Shown here: positions 23,916-32,439 of the stretch, piece by piece
Numbering within the stretch: the stretch's first letter is position 1
How the letters are laid out: each line of letters opens with the position of its first letter
Program-made: the position numbers and the translations under genes
Notes under the pieces: generated by a model
Seen by the model: the letters and a program-made list of their open reading frames with translations, nothing else
What the model was told of the DNA's origin: nothing
Database searches by the model: none
NCBI GenBank assembly: GCA_041398005.1
Contig: JAWKVP010000002.1
Location: forward strand, 248,001 to 312,000
Length of the DNA stretch: 64,000 nt
DNA from: JAGREO01 sp020446285
GTDB taxonomy: Bacteria; Pseudomonadota; Alphaproteobacteria; Geminicoccales; Geminicoccaceae
Direction of reading: 5' to 3'

Positions 23916-25577
23916 ATGCTGCCTGTCCTCGATGAAAAAACACCACTTGATACGGATCTCGTGAATGGATTGGCCGGCGGTAGCCTGCATGTGCCGGACG
24001 GCCAGAAATTGAGTCTCACATTTGTCGGCGAAGAAGCCGGCTATCTCAATACCCTCGGATATTACGAAATTTCCGACGATGGCTCCATCGGAACGACAGG
24101 GATCATTTTTTCTTCAGTCGACACGGACGATCTTTCCGCCGGTGACACGGTCGAGGTGGGTCCATTCTCCGGCGATACCGAAGTCGGACTGTTCCTCATT
24201 CAGGATGGCGACAGTCTCGGGCTCGATCTGTCCAGTGGTTCACTTGCATTCGAGGGGGCGGGTGGCGGCGCGGCCACGATCAGCGATATCTCTCCGCCGA
24301 AACTGATCCACACCAGCAGCAGTGGCGATGTCACGGTCATCAAATCGCCGGTATTTCACACCCAGGCCAGTCTCAATCCCGCAGGCGCGGAGCATGTGGT
24401 TTCCGCCACGGACGATGACGGTTCGACGCTCGTCGCCATGGAGGACGTCGCCTTCGGCGCCAACAATTACGACGGCGATTTCAACGACGCGGTGTTCGAT
24501 GTGAGCATCAGCGAGGACGATACCTCGCCGGTGACGACCGACGAAACTCAGACGGTGACTTCGGACCTGGTGACGCTCGCGGACGGGCAGGAAGTGGCGC
24601 TGCAGATCACAACCGAATCCGTGACCGACGACGGCACCGCCGAACTCTCGGGCGCGCTCTCGGTTTCCGCCTTTCTGGCGAGTAATTTCAATATCACCTT
24701 TATCATAGATCGATCGTACAGTGCCAGAGATCTGGCACTGGATGAAGATGGCAATTTCGTAGATCTAAATAGCGATGGGTATGCAGACAGTGTCCTTGAC
24801 GCTGAGAAAGCAGCCTTTACGGAGCTAAGCGAGCAGTTAGTCGCCAACGGGCTTGGTGGCGCGGATGTGGCCGTCATTGCGTTGGCAAATGGCGCCAAAC
24901 TTATTGACACTTCCAAGCTCGGAGTTGATTCGAATGGCGATGGCATTTCTGACGTCGCCGATGCCATTCAGTCAATTGAATTCGCCGGCGGAACAAATTT
25001 TCGGCCCGCATTGAATGAGGCGGGCAATTTTTTCGACGGGCAGTCAGATGTCCATACAGCTTCCAATCTCGTGTATTTTGCATCCGATGGTGAAGGTGAA
25101 TCAGCCGAAAACTACTATCTCAACCAAGCGGTCGCTCGCCTGCAGGACCCGGATGGAATTGATGCCACGCTGAGCGCATTCGGCATTGGTTTCGACTCAG
25201 ACCAAACCACGCTTGACATCATCGACAATACCGGCGGGTCGGAGATTATTACCGATCTTTCGCAGCTCTCGGTGGATGTTTCCGGCTCATCGATCAGCGC
25301 TGATGATGTCGAATCGTTGACCATCAAGGTTGACGGCGTCTCGCAGTTCACTTTCGACGGTTCGGAGGTTACCGATTCGGCGACGGGGCTGGAGTTCGGG
25401 CCGGTGATACTGACCGGGCTCGATCCGAGCAGTTCCAGCAAAGTGGAAGTCGACGCAGTGGTGACGACGGACACCGGTGAACAGCACACGCTCACCGTAA
25501 CCACCCAGATCATCGGGTCCGGTAGCACGACGTCGGCGCTCGATGCAGCGAATGACAGTAGCGGGCTGGTCATCTGA
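23916..25577 (+). CDS. DUF4114 and von Willebrand A domain surface protein
   Basis: A 553-residue acidic protein without a Sec signal peptide. An N-terminal DUF4114-type beta region (about 25-200, with LSLTFVGEEAGYLNTLGYYE and GANNYDGDFNDAVFDV) is followed by a VWA domain (about 258-430). The VWA metal site is D265-R-S267-Y-S269, with T360 and D391. Calcium-loop-like insertions (DLNSDGYAD, DSNGDGISD) lie inside the VWA domain, as seen in secreted RTX adhesins, although no RTX nonapeptides are present. The residues fit an extracellular, calcium-dependent adhesin or matrix protein, perhaps exported by a type I system not in this window. AGAGGGA lies before the ATG. The VWA part (24690-25130) is richer in A+T than its flanks. 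Confidence 0.8.
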   Translation: MLPVLDEKTPLDTDLVNGLAGGSLHVPDGQKLSLTFVGEEAGYLNTLGYYEISDDGSIGTTGIIFSSVDTDDLSAGDTVEVGPFSGDTEVGLFLIQDGDSLGLDLSSGSLAFEGAGGGAATISDISPPKLIHTSSSGDVTVIKSPVFHTQASLNPAGAEHVVSATDDDGSTLVAMEDVAFGANNYDGDFNDAVFDVSISEDDTSPVTTDETQTVTSDLVTLADGQEVALQITTESVTDDGTAELSGALSVSAFLASNFNITFIIDRSYSARDLALDEDGNFVDLNSDGYADSVLDAEKAAFTELSEQLVANGLGGADVAVIALANGAKLIDTSKLGVDSNGDGISDVADAIQSIEFAGGTNFRPALNEAGNFFDGQSDVHTASNLVYFASDGEGESAENYYLNQAVARLQDPDGIDATLSAFGIGFDSDQTTLDIIDNTGGSEIITDLSQLSVDVSGSSISADDVESLTIKVDGVSQFTFDGSEVTDSATGLEFGPVILTGLDPSSSSKVEVDAVVTTDTGEQHTLTVTTQIIGSGSTTSALDAANDSSGLVI

Positions 25578-25585
25578 ACTGCATG

Positions 25586-25615
25586 GGGGAAGGCTGGACG
25601 GGTCTGGTCTTCCCC
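25586..25615. terminator. Hairpin between convergent genes
   Basis: GGGGAAG (25586-25592) pairs with CTTCCCC (25609-25615) across a 16-nt loop, between the stops of the VWA gene and the LivF-like gene. There is no T-run on either side, so it is only a weak candidate for a two-way terminator. Confidence 0.3.
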
Positions 25616-25623
25616 TCGCGCCC

Positions 25624-26331
25624 CTACTCCACCTTCATCATCGACTCGAGTGCGCCGGAGCGGTCGAGGTCGGTCAGGCGGCCGCCTTGCAGGACATGGC
25701 CCTTCTCGATGAGAAAGGCACTGTCGGCGACGCGGCGGGCGAAGCGGATATTCTGTTCGGAAAGAAGGATCGACAGGTTTTCGGCCTTCAGGCGCTCGAT
25801 CGCGAGGGCCATGGCGTCGACGATCACCGGCGCCAGCCCTTCCGACGGTTCATCGAGAAGGAGCAGGCGCGGATTGCCCATCAGGGTGCGGGCAATGGCA
25901 AGCATCTGCTGCTCGCCGCCACTCATCTGCCCGCCCGGACGTTTGCGCATTTCCGCGAGATTGGGGAAGATCCCGAACAGGCGCTCCGGTGTCCAGGCAT
26001 CGCCCTCCAGCGGCGGCTTGCGTCCGACCTCGAGATTTTCCATGACCGTCAGATCGGCGAACACCCTCCTGTCCTCCGGCACCCAGCCGACGCCGCGGCG
26101 CGCGGCCATGTAGGCCGGAAGGCCGTCGATGCGCTCGCCGTCGAAGACGATCCGGCCGGACCATGGCTGGACGATGCCGATAACGCTCCTGATCGTCGTG
26201 GACTTGCCGGCGCCATTGCGGCCGAACAGCACCGCCACCTCGCCACGCCCCACCCGCAGTGACAGGTCGAAGAGGATCTGCGCGCGGCCATAGCCGGCGT
26301 TCACGCCCTCGAGTTCGAGGAGGGTGCTCAT
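25624..26331 (-). CDS. ABC transporter ATP-binding protein, LivF type
   Basis: A 235-residue ATPase with Walker A FGRNGAGKST, Q-loop region, signature MSGGEQQ, Walker B LLLLDEPSEGLAP and the switch His region replaced by the LivF-type LSEQN. LivF proteins power branched-chain amino acid or amide uptake together with LivG, LivH, LivM and a binding protein. None of these partners is next to it. Instead its ATG overlaps the stop of an EamA permease by ATGA. It must therefore borrow membrane partners from elsewhere, or be a leftover of a larger operon. Confidence 0.9.
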   Translation of the reverse strand: MSTLLELEGVNAGYGRAQILFDLSLRVGRGEVAVLFGRNGAGKSTTIRSVIGIVQPWSGRIVFDGERIDGLPAYMAARRGVGWVPEDRRVFADLTVMENLEVGRKPPLEGDAWTPERLFGIFPNLAEMRKRPGGQMSGGEQQMLAIARTLMGNPRLLLLDEPSEGLAPVIVDAMALAIERLKAENLSILLSEQNIRFARRVADSAFLIEKGHVLQGGRLTDLDRSGALESMMKVE

Positions 26332-27254
26332 TCGGCACTCCCTTCGACACGCCTTCGCCGCCGTGCCGCGCGGCCGTGATCGAGATTGAGCAGGGCGAGC
26401 CCGCTCGCGACGATGACGATCGCGCCCATTACCGTCATCGTCGTCGGCAGGTCGCCGAAAATGAAGATGCTCGAACTCATCGCCCAGACGAGTTGCAGAT
26501 AGGTGAAGGGACTGACCCTCGACACCTCGGCGCGCTGCAATGCCATGATCATGAGAAGATGGCCAAAGGCCCCGAGACTGCCCATGAGCGCCATCAGCAG
26601 CCATTGCACCGGCGTCGGCCACTGCCAGAAGAAGGGCACGACGATACTGAGTGCGACCATCCCCACAACGCCGCCATAAAGGAGCGAAACCATGGGCTGG
26701 GCCTCGCGCACGATCCGCGTGCTGACCTGGTAGAGCGCATAGGCGAGTGCGCAGCCCAGCGCCAGCGGTGCGCCGATATTGAACGTGCCGAACCCCGGAC
26801 GGACGATCAGGATCGCGCCGACGAAGCCCGCGGCGATGAACGCCCAGCGCAGCGGCGACACCTTCTCCCCCAGAACCGTCATGGCGAGCGCCGCGACCAG
26901 CAGGGGCGAGGTGAAGATGATCGCCGCCACCTCGCCGAGTGGCAGGAACATCAGTGCGGTGAAATTGCAGACCGTGGAGGCGAGAAGCAGGATCGAGCGG
27001 CCGAGCTGGATGTGCTGCTGACCCGCGCGGCTCATCGCGATGACCGTCCGCGGGAAGAGAATGACAACAACGAGCACATGAAAGAAATAACGCGCCCAGA
27101 TGATCATCACCGTATCGAAGGTACCGGTGAGATACTTGGCGATCGTGTTGAGACCGACGAACATGATGCCGGCAAGGCAGGCGAATCCGATGGCGGCAAG
27201 CGGGCTGTCCGCTGCCATCGCCACCCGGTTGCCGAAGATCTGTCGCTCTGTCAT
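26328..27254 (-). CDS. EamA-family (DMT superfamily) permease
   Basis: About 308 residues with ten hydrophobic segments and the two internal EamA repeats. The family-type motifs are VLGEKVSPLRW near the end of the first repeat and PFTYLQLVWA in the second. Such carriers move amino acids, nucleotides or other small metabolites; the substrate is not predictable. Start 27254 was chosen over a long upstream frame that lacks similarity; ATG 27218 is an alternative. Its stop overlaps the start of the LivF-like ATPase by 4 bp. Confidence 0.88.
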   Translation of the reverse strand: MTERQIFGNRVAMAADSPLAAIGFACLAGIMFVGLNTIAKYLTGTFDTVMIIWARYFFHVLVVVILFPRTVIAMSRAGQQHIQLGRSILLLASTVCNFTALMFLPLGEVAAIIFTSPLLVAALAMTVLGEKVSPLRWAFIAAGFVGAILIVRPGFGTFNIGAPLALGCALAYALYQVSTRIVREAQPMVSLLYGGVVGMVALSIVVPFFWQWPTPVQWLLMALMGSLGAFGHLLMIMALQRAEVSRVSPFTYLQLVWAMSSSIFIFGDLPTTMTVMGAIVIVASGLALLNLDHGRAARRRRRVEGSAE

Positions 27255-27364
27255 GTGTCGGAGAATAAGCACCGGCGGCGCCCGCGCACAATCCACCTTT
27301 TTCGGCACCCGGGCCGCATCCGGCACGCCTGCCGGTCGGCGCATTGCGGGAAATGCCTGCCGGT

Positions 27365-27988
27365 TCAGCTCTTTCCGGAGAGCTCGAACCTGTTTTCCTG
27401 CCCCTTGATCAAACGGGCGATATTCTCGTGGTGCTTGGCGATGATGATGATCGCGAGGGCGACATAGAGTTCCGCCGGTTGCGGCGCGCCGAGGAGCCAT
27501 GCCGTGACCGGTGCTGCTGCGGCGGCGATGATCGAGGCGAGCGAGACGAAGCGGGTGGTCCTGAGGATCACCGCGAAGATCGCGACGAGAACCGGTGCGG
27601 CGAGCGGTGTGAGCGCGAGGACGACGCCGGCGGCGGTCGCAACACCCTTTCCGCCCCGGAACCGGAGCCAGACGGGAAAGCAGTGACCGACGACCGTGCC
27701 GAGCCCGACGATCACCGCGATATCCGGTCCAAGCCAGAGATAGGCCGCAAGCGTCGGCAGGCCACCCTTGAGCAGATCGGCGACGAGCGTTGCCAGCGCC
27801 AGCCCCTTTCGCCCGGTGCGCAGGACATTCGTGGCACCGATATTGCCCGATCCGATCTTGCGCACATCACCGGCACCGGCCGCGCGGGTGAGGATCAGGC
27901 CGAAGGGAATGGATCCGGCCAGATAGCCCAGAAGAAAGGCGATGACGAACGGGATGAGGTAGAGCGGGCCGCCCGGCGGATCGATCAT
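27365..27988 (-). CDS. plsY: Glycerol-3-phosphate acyltransferase PlsY
   Basis: A 207-residue membrane acyltransferase. It has the conserved loops GSIPFGLILTR, GSGNIGATNVLR and HCFPVWLRFRGGKGVAT, which form the acyl-phosphate and glycerol-phosphate sites. It makes lysophosphatidic acid from acyl phosphate, the first step of phospholipid synthesis with PlsX. Five or more hydrophobic helices are visible. It lies 110 bp upstream of the EamA gene on the same strand and diverges from the ChaC-like gene. Confidence 0.95.
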   Translation of the reverse strand: MIDPPGGPLYLIPFVIAFLLGYLAGSIPFGLILTRAAGAGDVRKIGSGNIGATNVLRTGRKGLALATLVADLLKGGLPTLAAYLWLGPDIAVIVGLGTVVGHCFPVWLRFRGGKGVATAAGVVLALTPLAAPVLVAIFAVILRTTRFVSLASIIAAAAAPVTAWLLGAPQPAELYVALAIIIIAKHHENIARLIKGQENRFELSGKS

Positions 27989-28197
27989 GAAAGGCTTGCC
28001 CCGATCCGCTCACAAGGTTTCATCTGCACTGTTCCTCTTGCCTCGTTTCACCGCATGATGCCTCGTCGACGCTGCCAACGCCAGACGCTTGCGTCTCCGT
28101 TCCCGACTGCTCCGGCCCGCCGGCTCTCGGCATTTCGCGGTCGTGCTGTTAGGAATGGACGCAGGAACTGCGGAAAAACGGAACGGATCGATCGGCC

Positions 28198-28881
28198 ATG
28201 CTGACGCGTGAAGCGCTCATGAACACGGACTGGCTCACGCGCATGGAAGAGGCCGGCGACGGCAGCGTGCGGATCCAGACCGAGGAGGAACTTGCGGAAT
28301 CGCGGGCACGGGTGCTCGGCAGTCATCCCGACGGCGAGGATCTCTGGCTCTTCGGTTACGGGTCACTGATCTGGAATCCCGCCTTTCATTTTTCCGAGCG
28401 CGCGCTTGCGACCATCAATGGATATCACCGGCGGTTCTGCCTCTGGACGCATCTCGGCCGGGGCAGCCCGGAATGTCCGGGGCTGATGCTGGGTCTGGAT
28501 CGCGGCGGAAGCTGCAAGGGCGTGGCCTTCCGGCTGACGCCGGCGCAGATCGCAGAGGAATTGCCGCTCGTCTGGCGGCGGGAGATGGTCACGGCCGCCT
28601 ACCGTCCGCACTGGCTGAACGGCAGGGTGGCGGATCGGCCCGCGCGGATCCTCGCCTTCACCATCAACCGCGAACATGACCGCTACGGCGGCGGGCTCGG
28701 CATGGAGGATATCGCCCGTGCCATCGCCCGCGCCGAGGGGCCGCTCGGCCGCTGTTCGGAGTATCTGTTCAACACCTTCGAGCATCTGCGCGAACTCGGC
28801 ATCGACGATCGCGGCCTCGATCATCTCTGCCAACGGGTCCGTGAAATCCAGTCGGACATGCGCCTGAGCACTGGCGGGTGA
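28198..28881 (+). CDS. ChaC-like gamma-glutamylcyclotransferase
   Basis: About 227 residues. The ChaC fold motifs are clear: LFGYGSLIWNPAF, GYHRRFCLWT and, further on, GKGVAF-like RGGSCKGVAFRL and LARAEGPLGRCSEYL-type C-terminus. ChaC enzymes cleave glutathione to 5-oxoproline and Cys-Gly. The first 45 residues are a charged extension. A second ATG at 28219 is an equally possible start, as neither has a strong ribosome site. It diverges from plsY and its 3' end converges on the nucleotide-sugar dehydrogenase gene. Confidence 0.85.
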   Translation: MLTREALMNTDWLTRMEEAGDGSVRIQTEEELAESRARVLGSHPDGEDLWLFGYGSLIWNPAFHFSERALATINGYHRRFCLWTHLGRGSPECPGLMLGLDRGGSCKGVAFRLTPAQIAEELPLVWRREMVTAAYRPHWLNGRVADRPARILAFTINREHDRYGGGLGMEDIARAIARAEGPLGRCSEYLFNTFEHLRELGIDDRGLDHLCQRVREIQSDMRLSTGG

Positions 28882-28893
28882 GAGCCGCTTCGC

Positions 28894-30216
28894 TCAGGCG
28901 CGAAAGACGTTCGCGAGGGACGGATCGAGCCGGCCGCGCGTATCGATGATGACCGGCACCCGGCCGGCAATGTCCGCATAGTCGATGGCGTCGTGATCGG
29001 TGACGATGAGAACGGCGTCGAGGCTCGCGAGCGTGGCCTCGTCGAGCGGTGACGAGCGGCGGCCGGTCAGTGCCGGATGTTCGCGGGTCGGCGGAATCCT
29101 GTCGACATAGGGATCGTGGAACAGGGTCTCCGCACCCCGTTCGGCGAGGAGATCGAGGATGCGCAGTGCCGGGCTCTCGCGGACATCGTCGACATTCTTC
29201 TTGTAGGCAACGCCGAGCACCATGACGCGACTGCCGTTGAGCCCCTTTCGCAGACGCGCGTCGAGGGCCCCGGCGGTACGCGCGAGGACGTGGTGCGGCA
29301 TGGCGGTGTTGATTTCTCCGGCAAGCTCGATGAAGCGGGTGGAAACCCCGTGCTCGCGCGCCTTCCAGGTCAGATAGAACGGATCGATGGGGATGCAGTG
29401 ACCACCGAGACCCGGTCCCGGATAGAAGGGCATGAAGCCGAAGGGCTTGGTCCCTGCCGCATGGATCACCTCGAAGATGTCGATGCCCATGGGTTCGAAG
29501 GCGAGCTTGAGTTCGTTGACGAGCGCGATGTTGACCGCACGGAAGACGTTCTCCGTCAGCTTCACGGCCTCGGCGGTCGCCGCGGACGAGACCGGCACGA
29601 CCTCCTCGACGATGGCGGCATAGAGGCGGGTGGCGATCGCGAGCGCCTTCGGTCCGTCACCGCCGACGACCTTGGGAATGCGCGAGGTGTTGAAGTCGGG
29701 ATTGCCCGGATCCTCGCGCTCGGGACTGTAGGCGAGGAACAGTGTTTCCTCGCTGGCAAGACCGCCGCGTTCGAGAATGGGGCGCAGCAGCTCGCGGGTG
29801 GTGCCGGGCCATGTGGTCGATTCGAGAACGACGAGGCAGCCCGCGCGGAGATGCGGCAGGATGGTTTCCGCCGTCCCCTCGACGAAGGAAAGATCGGGTT
29901 CGCGGTGCCGACCGATGGGTGTCGGCACACAGACAAGGATGGCGTCGGCCTCGCCGAGCCTCGCCGGCTCCGCGGTCGCCTCGAAGCGGCCGCTCTCGAC
30001 CACCCGGCGGATCGGTTCGTCACCCACATGACGAAGCGGGCTTCTGCCCTTGTTGAGGTTGACGACCTTGGGCCCGTCGATATCGAAACCCAGCACGCGA
30101 AAACCCGCACCGGTCGCTGCCAGCATGAGCGGCAGGCCGACATAGCCCATGCCGACGATTGCGATGACCGCCGTGCGCGCGTCAATGCGTTCGGCGAGAC
30201 GTTCGACAGGAGTCAT
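28894..30216 (-). CDS. Nucleotide-sugar 6-dehydrogenase (UDP-GlcNAc/ManNAc type)
   Basis: A 440-residue NAD-dependent dehydrogenase. It has a Rossmann motif VGMGYVGLP (G22, G24, G27), the catalytic Cys274 in GLGGHCIPIDPFYL, and the C-terminal UDP-binding domain with GVAYKKNVDDVRESP. The WecC/WbpA/TviB group oxidises UDP-N-acetyl-hexosamines to uronic acids for surface polysaccharide. The sugar specificity cannot be set from sequence alone. It follows an MFS permease gene by 30 bp on the same strand. Confidence 0.92.
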   Translation of the reverse strand: MTPVERLAERIDARTAVIAIVGMGYVGLPLMLAATGAGFRVLGFDIDGPKVVNLNKGRSPLRHVGDEPIRRVVESGRFEATAEPARLGEADAILVCVPTPIGRHREPDLSFVEGTAETILPHLRAGCLVVLESTTWPGTTRELLRPILERGGLASEETLFLAYSPEREDPGNPDFNTSRIPKVVGGDGPKALAIATRLYAAIVEEVVPVSSAATAEAVKLTENVFRAVNIALVNELKLAFEPMGIDIFEVIHAAGTKPFGFMPFYPGPGLGGHCIPIDPFYLTWKAREHGVSTRFIELAGEINTAMPHHVLARTAGALDARLRKGLNGSRVMVLGVAYKKNVDDVRESPALRILDLLAERGAETLFHDPYVDRIPPTREHPALTGRRSSPLDEATLASLDAVLIVTDHDAIDYADIAGRVPVIIDTRGRLDPSLANVFRA

Positions 30217-30246
30217 GCGATGGGGGTCATGGACGAGCGGCCGGCC

Positions 30247-31584
30247 TCACATGGCCCAGCGGGAATGATTGTCATCGATATGGAAGATGTGCTCGTGCGT
30301 ACCGCCGGGACCGGTGAGAGCGACCTCGCGCAGGTGAGGATGATCCGGCGGCAGGTCGGCATGACTGTGGCGGCGCTCCAGCGGATCTTCGGCGGGCCAA
30401 AGGCGCGCGGCGGCAATCGTGACAATGCCGGTGGCTCCACCCAGCAGAACGAGCGAGGTTTCGATGCCGAATGCCGAGCCTGCCCAGCCGGCGAGCGGAT
30501 AGGCGATGAGCCAGCCGGCATGGGAAAGCGAGAATTGTGCGGCGAAGAGTGCGGGGCGATCGTTCCTCGCCGCCGAGCGGTTGAGCACCAGCCCGCCGGG
30601 GGTCAGCACCATCGACGAGGCCCAGCCGAGCACCGCCCAGAGAACCACCGCCCCGCCAAGGCCGAGCGGCAGGAAGATCGCCGGTGTGGCCAGGGTGAAG
30701 AACGCGCATCCCGCAAGCATCACCGACCGTTCGCTGAAACGCTCCAGAAGCGCCGGTACGCCCGGCGCGCACAATGCCGCTCCGGCGCCATAGCCCGCCA
30801 TGAGCGTGGTGAAGGCGGTCGGATCGTCGCTGAAACGGAGCCCGCTGAAGACGACGGAATTGACCAGCACCCAGCCGAGGCCGAGCGACAGGGCGAAATT
30901 CATGGCGAGAAGACCGCGCAGGCGCGGCGTCTTCAGTTCGATGAGCACACCCCTCGCAAGCCGTTCGAGGAAGGGCGCCTTTTTCGACAGTGCCGCATCG
31001 ACATCGAGCCGCGCGCCGACGAGAGCCACGACGGAAAGCGCCAGCGCCAGCGCCGCCATCAGGAACAGCGAGGGCTCGCTTGCGAGCGTCAGCATGATGC
31101 CGGCGATGACCGGGCTCAGAACGGATTCGAGCGTATAGGCAAGGCGCGAGAAGGAGAGTGCCCGGGCATAGCTCTTCTCTTCGCGGATCACGGCCGGAAT
31201 GGTCGCCTGATAGAGTGGCGTGAATGCGGCCGATACGGCGAAGAAGACGAAGGCGAGCGCCGCCAGTCCGCCGACACTGTCCACCAGCATCATCGGCAAC
31301 AGCAGCAGCATGCGCAGGCCGTCGAGTGCGACGAGTGCCAGGCGCGGCGGAAACCGCGAGACCCAGACCTCGGCAAGCGGCGCCAGAAAGACATAGGCGA
31401 CCATCTTCAGCGCCAGGATCCACCCGAGAATCATGCCGGCAGCGCCGGTTCCCCCGATCCGCAGGGCGGCAAGCGACAGCGCCACGGTGAGGATGCCCAC
31501 ACCGAGCAGTGAAAAGATCTGGCTCGCGAACATCCACCGGAACTGCGGCAGGCGGAGCGGGTTGTTCTCGTTCAGAATATCCAT
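30247..31584 (-). CDS. MFS permease with His-rich C-terminal tail
   Basis: A 445-residue major facilitator protein with twelve hydrophobic segments. The last 40 residues form a cytosolic tail rich in His and Asp (RRHSHADLPPDHPHL, then THEHIFHIDDNHSRW). Tails of this kind occur in metal-linked MFS carriers, such as nickel or cobalt exporters, where they bind the ion. Metal export is therefore a reasonable guess, but the substrate is unproven. It precedes the nucleotide-sugar dehydrogenase by 30 bp, probably by chance of operon packing. Confidence 0.85.
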   Translation of the reverse strand: MDILNENNPLRLPQFRWMFASQIFSLLGVGILTVALSLAALRIGGTGAAGMILGWILALKMVAYVFLAPLAEVWVSRFPPRLALVALDGLRMLLLLPMMLVDSVGGLAALAFVFFAVSAAFTPLYQATIPAVIREEKSYARALSFSRLAYTLESVLSPVIAGIMLTLASEPSLFLMAALALALSVVALVGARLDVDAALSKKAPFLERLARGVLIELKTPRLRGLLAMNFALSLGLGWVLVNSVVFSGLRFSDDPTAFTTLMAGYGAGAALCAPGVPALLERFSERSVMLAGCAFFTLATPAIFLPLGLGGAVVLWAVLGWASSMVLTPGGLVLNRSAARNDRPALFAAQFSLSHAGWLIAYPLAGWAGSAFGIETSLVLLGGATGIVTIAAARLWPAEDPLERRHSHADLPPDHPHLREVALTGPGGTHEHIFHIDDNHSRWAM

Positions 31585-31810
31585 GCCGGCATTTTTTCAT
31601 GTTTGCCGGCCCTGCCGCAAGCGGGAAACGGGCAAACCCGCAATGTCCGCACGCATGGAAGGGCGGCGAATCCACAAGTGCCGGAAAATCGGCAGCGAAG
31701 TGATGGACAGTCCGGCCGATGCGAGCGAGGATTGCGCCAACGGTTAACGGTTCAAGCACCGCGTATCGCTGCCCTTCCGCAGCCGGGTGTGTTTTCGGAG
31801 ATCCGCTTTC

Positions 31811-32404
31811 ATGACCACAGCCACGACCTCTCATCCGACCCTTGTCGATGCCCTCTGGCGCGCCGACGGCGGCATTCTCCGGCCGGTGGCGCTCGCCGTT
31901 CTCGGCAGCCTCGCGCTCTGGGTGTCGGCGAAGGTGCAGATTCCCTTCTACCCCGTGCCCATGACCATGCAGACCTTCGCCGTGCTGGTGATCGGCATGG
32001 CCTTCGGCTGGCGTCTCGGGACCGCCACCGTGCTGCTCTATCTCGCCGAGGGGGCGCTGGGTCTCCCGGTCTTCGCCGGTACACCGGAGCGTGGCATCGG
32101 CCTTGCCTACATGGCCGGCCCGACAGGCGGTTTCCTTGCCGGCTTCGTCGTCGCGGCAGCCCTTGTCGGGATGCTCGCGCATCGGGGCTGGGATCGCCGC
32201 CTCTCGACCACGCTCGTCGCAATGGCGCTCGGCACGGCCGTCATCTTCGCCTGCGGCATTCTCTGGCTCGGCACGCTGATCGGCTGGGACAAGCCGGTGC
32301 TCGACCTCGGGCTGATCCCCTTCCTGCCGGCGGCAGCCTTCAAGATCGCACTCGCCGCAGCCATCCTTCCGGCCGTCTGGAAGTTCACTACCACGCTGCG
32401 CTGA
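31811..32404 (+). CDS. bioY: Biotin transporter S-component BioY
   Basis: A 197-residue membrane protein of the BioY family. It has the family motif segments ALAVLGSLALWVSAKVQIPFYPVP-type first helix region (seen as KVQIPFYPVPMTMQTFAV), LYLAEGALGLPVFAG and YMAGPTGGFLAGFVVAA. BioY captures biotin either alone or with an energy-coupling factor ATPase; no ecf genes are nearby. The start at 31811 follows CGGAGAT about 11 bp upstream. An alpha/beta hydrolase gene starts 35 bp after its stop. Confidence 0.93.
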   Translation: MTTATTSHPTLVDALWRADGGILRPVALAVLGSLALWVSAKVQIPFYPVPMTMQTFAVLVIGMAFGWRLGTATVLLYLAEGALGLPVFAGTPERGIGLAYMAGPTGGFLAGFVVAAALVGMLAHRGWDRRLSTTLVAMALGTAVIFACGILWLGTLIGWDKPVLDLGLIPFLPAAAFKIALAAAILPAVWKFTTTLR

Positions 32405-32439
32405 TTTCCCCTGCGACCGGTGCTGCGGCAGGCGCGGCG

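Noticed and set aside
31585..31810. Riboswitch ahead of bioY
   Set aside because: No recognised conserved fold is visible, and no biotin riboswitch class is established; a BirA site could not be picked out either.
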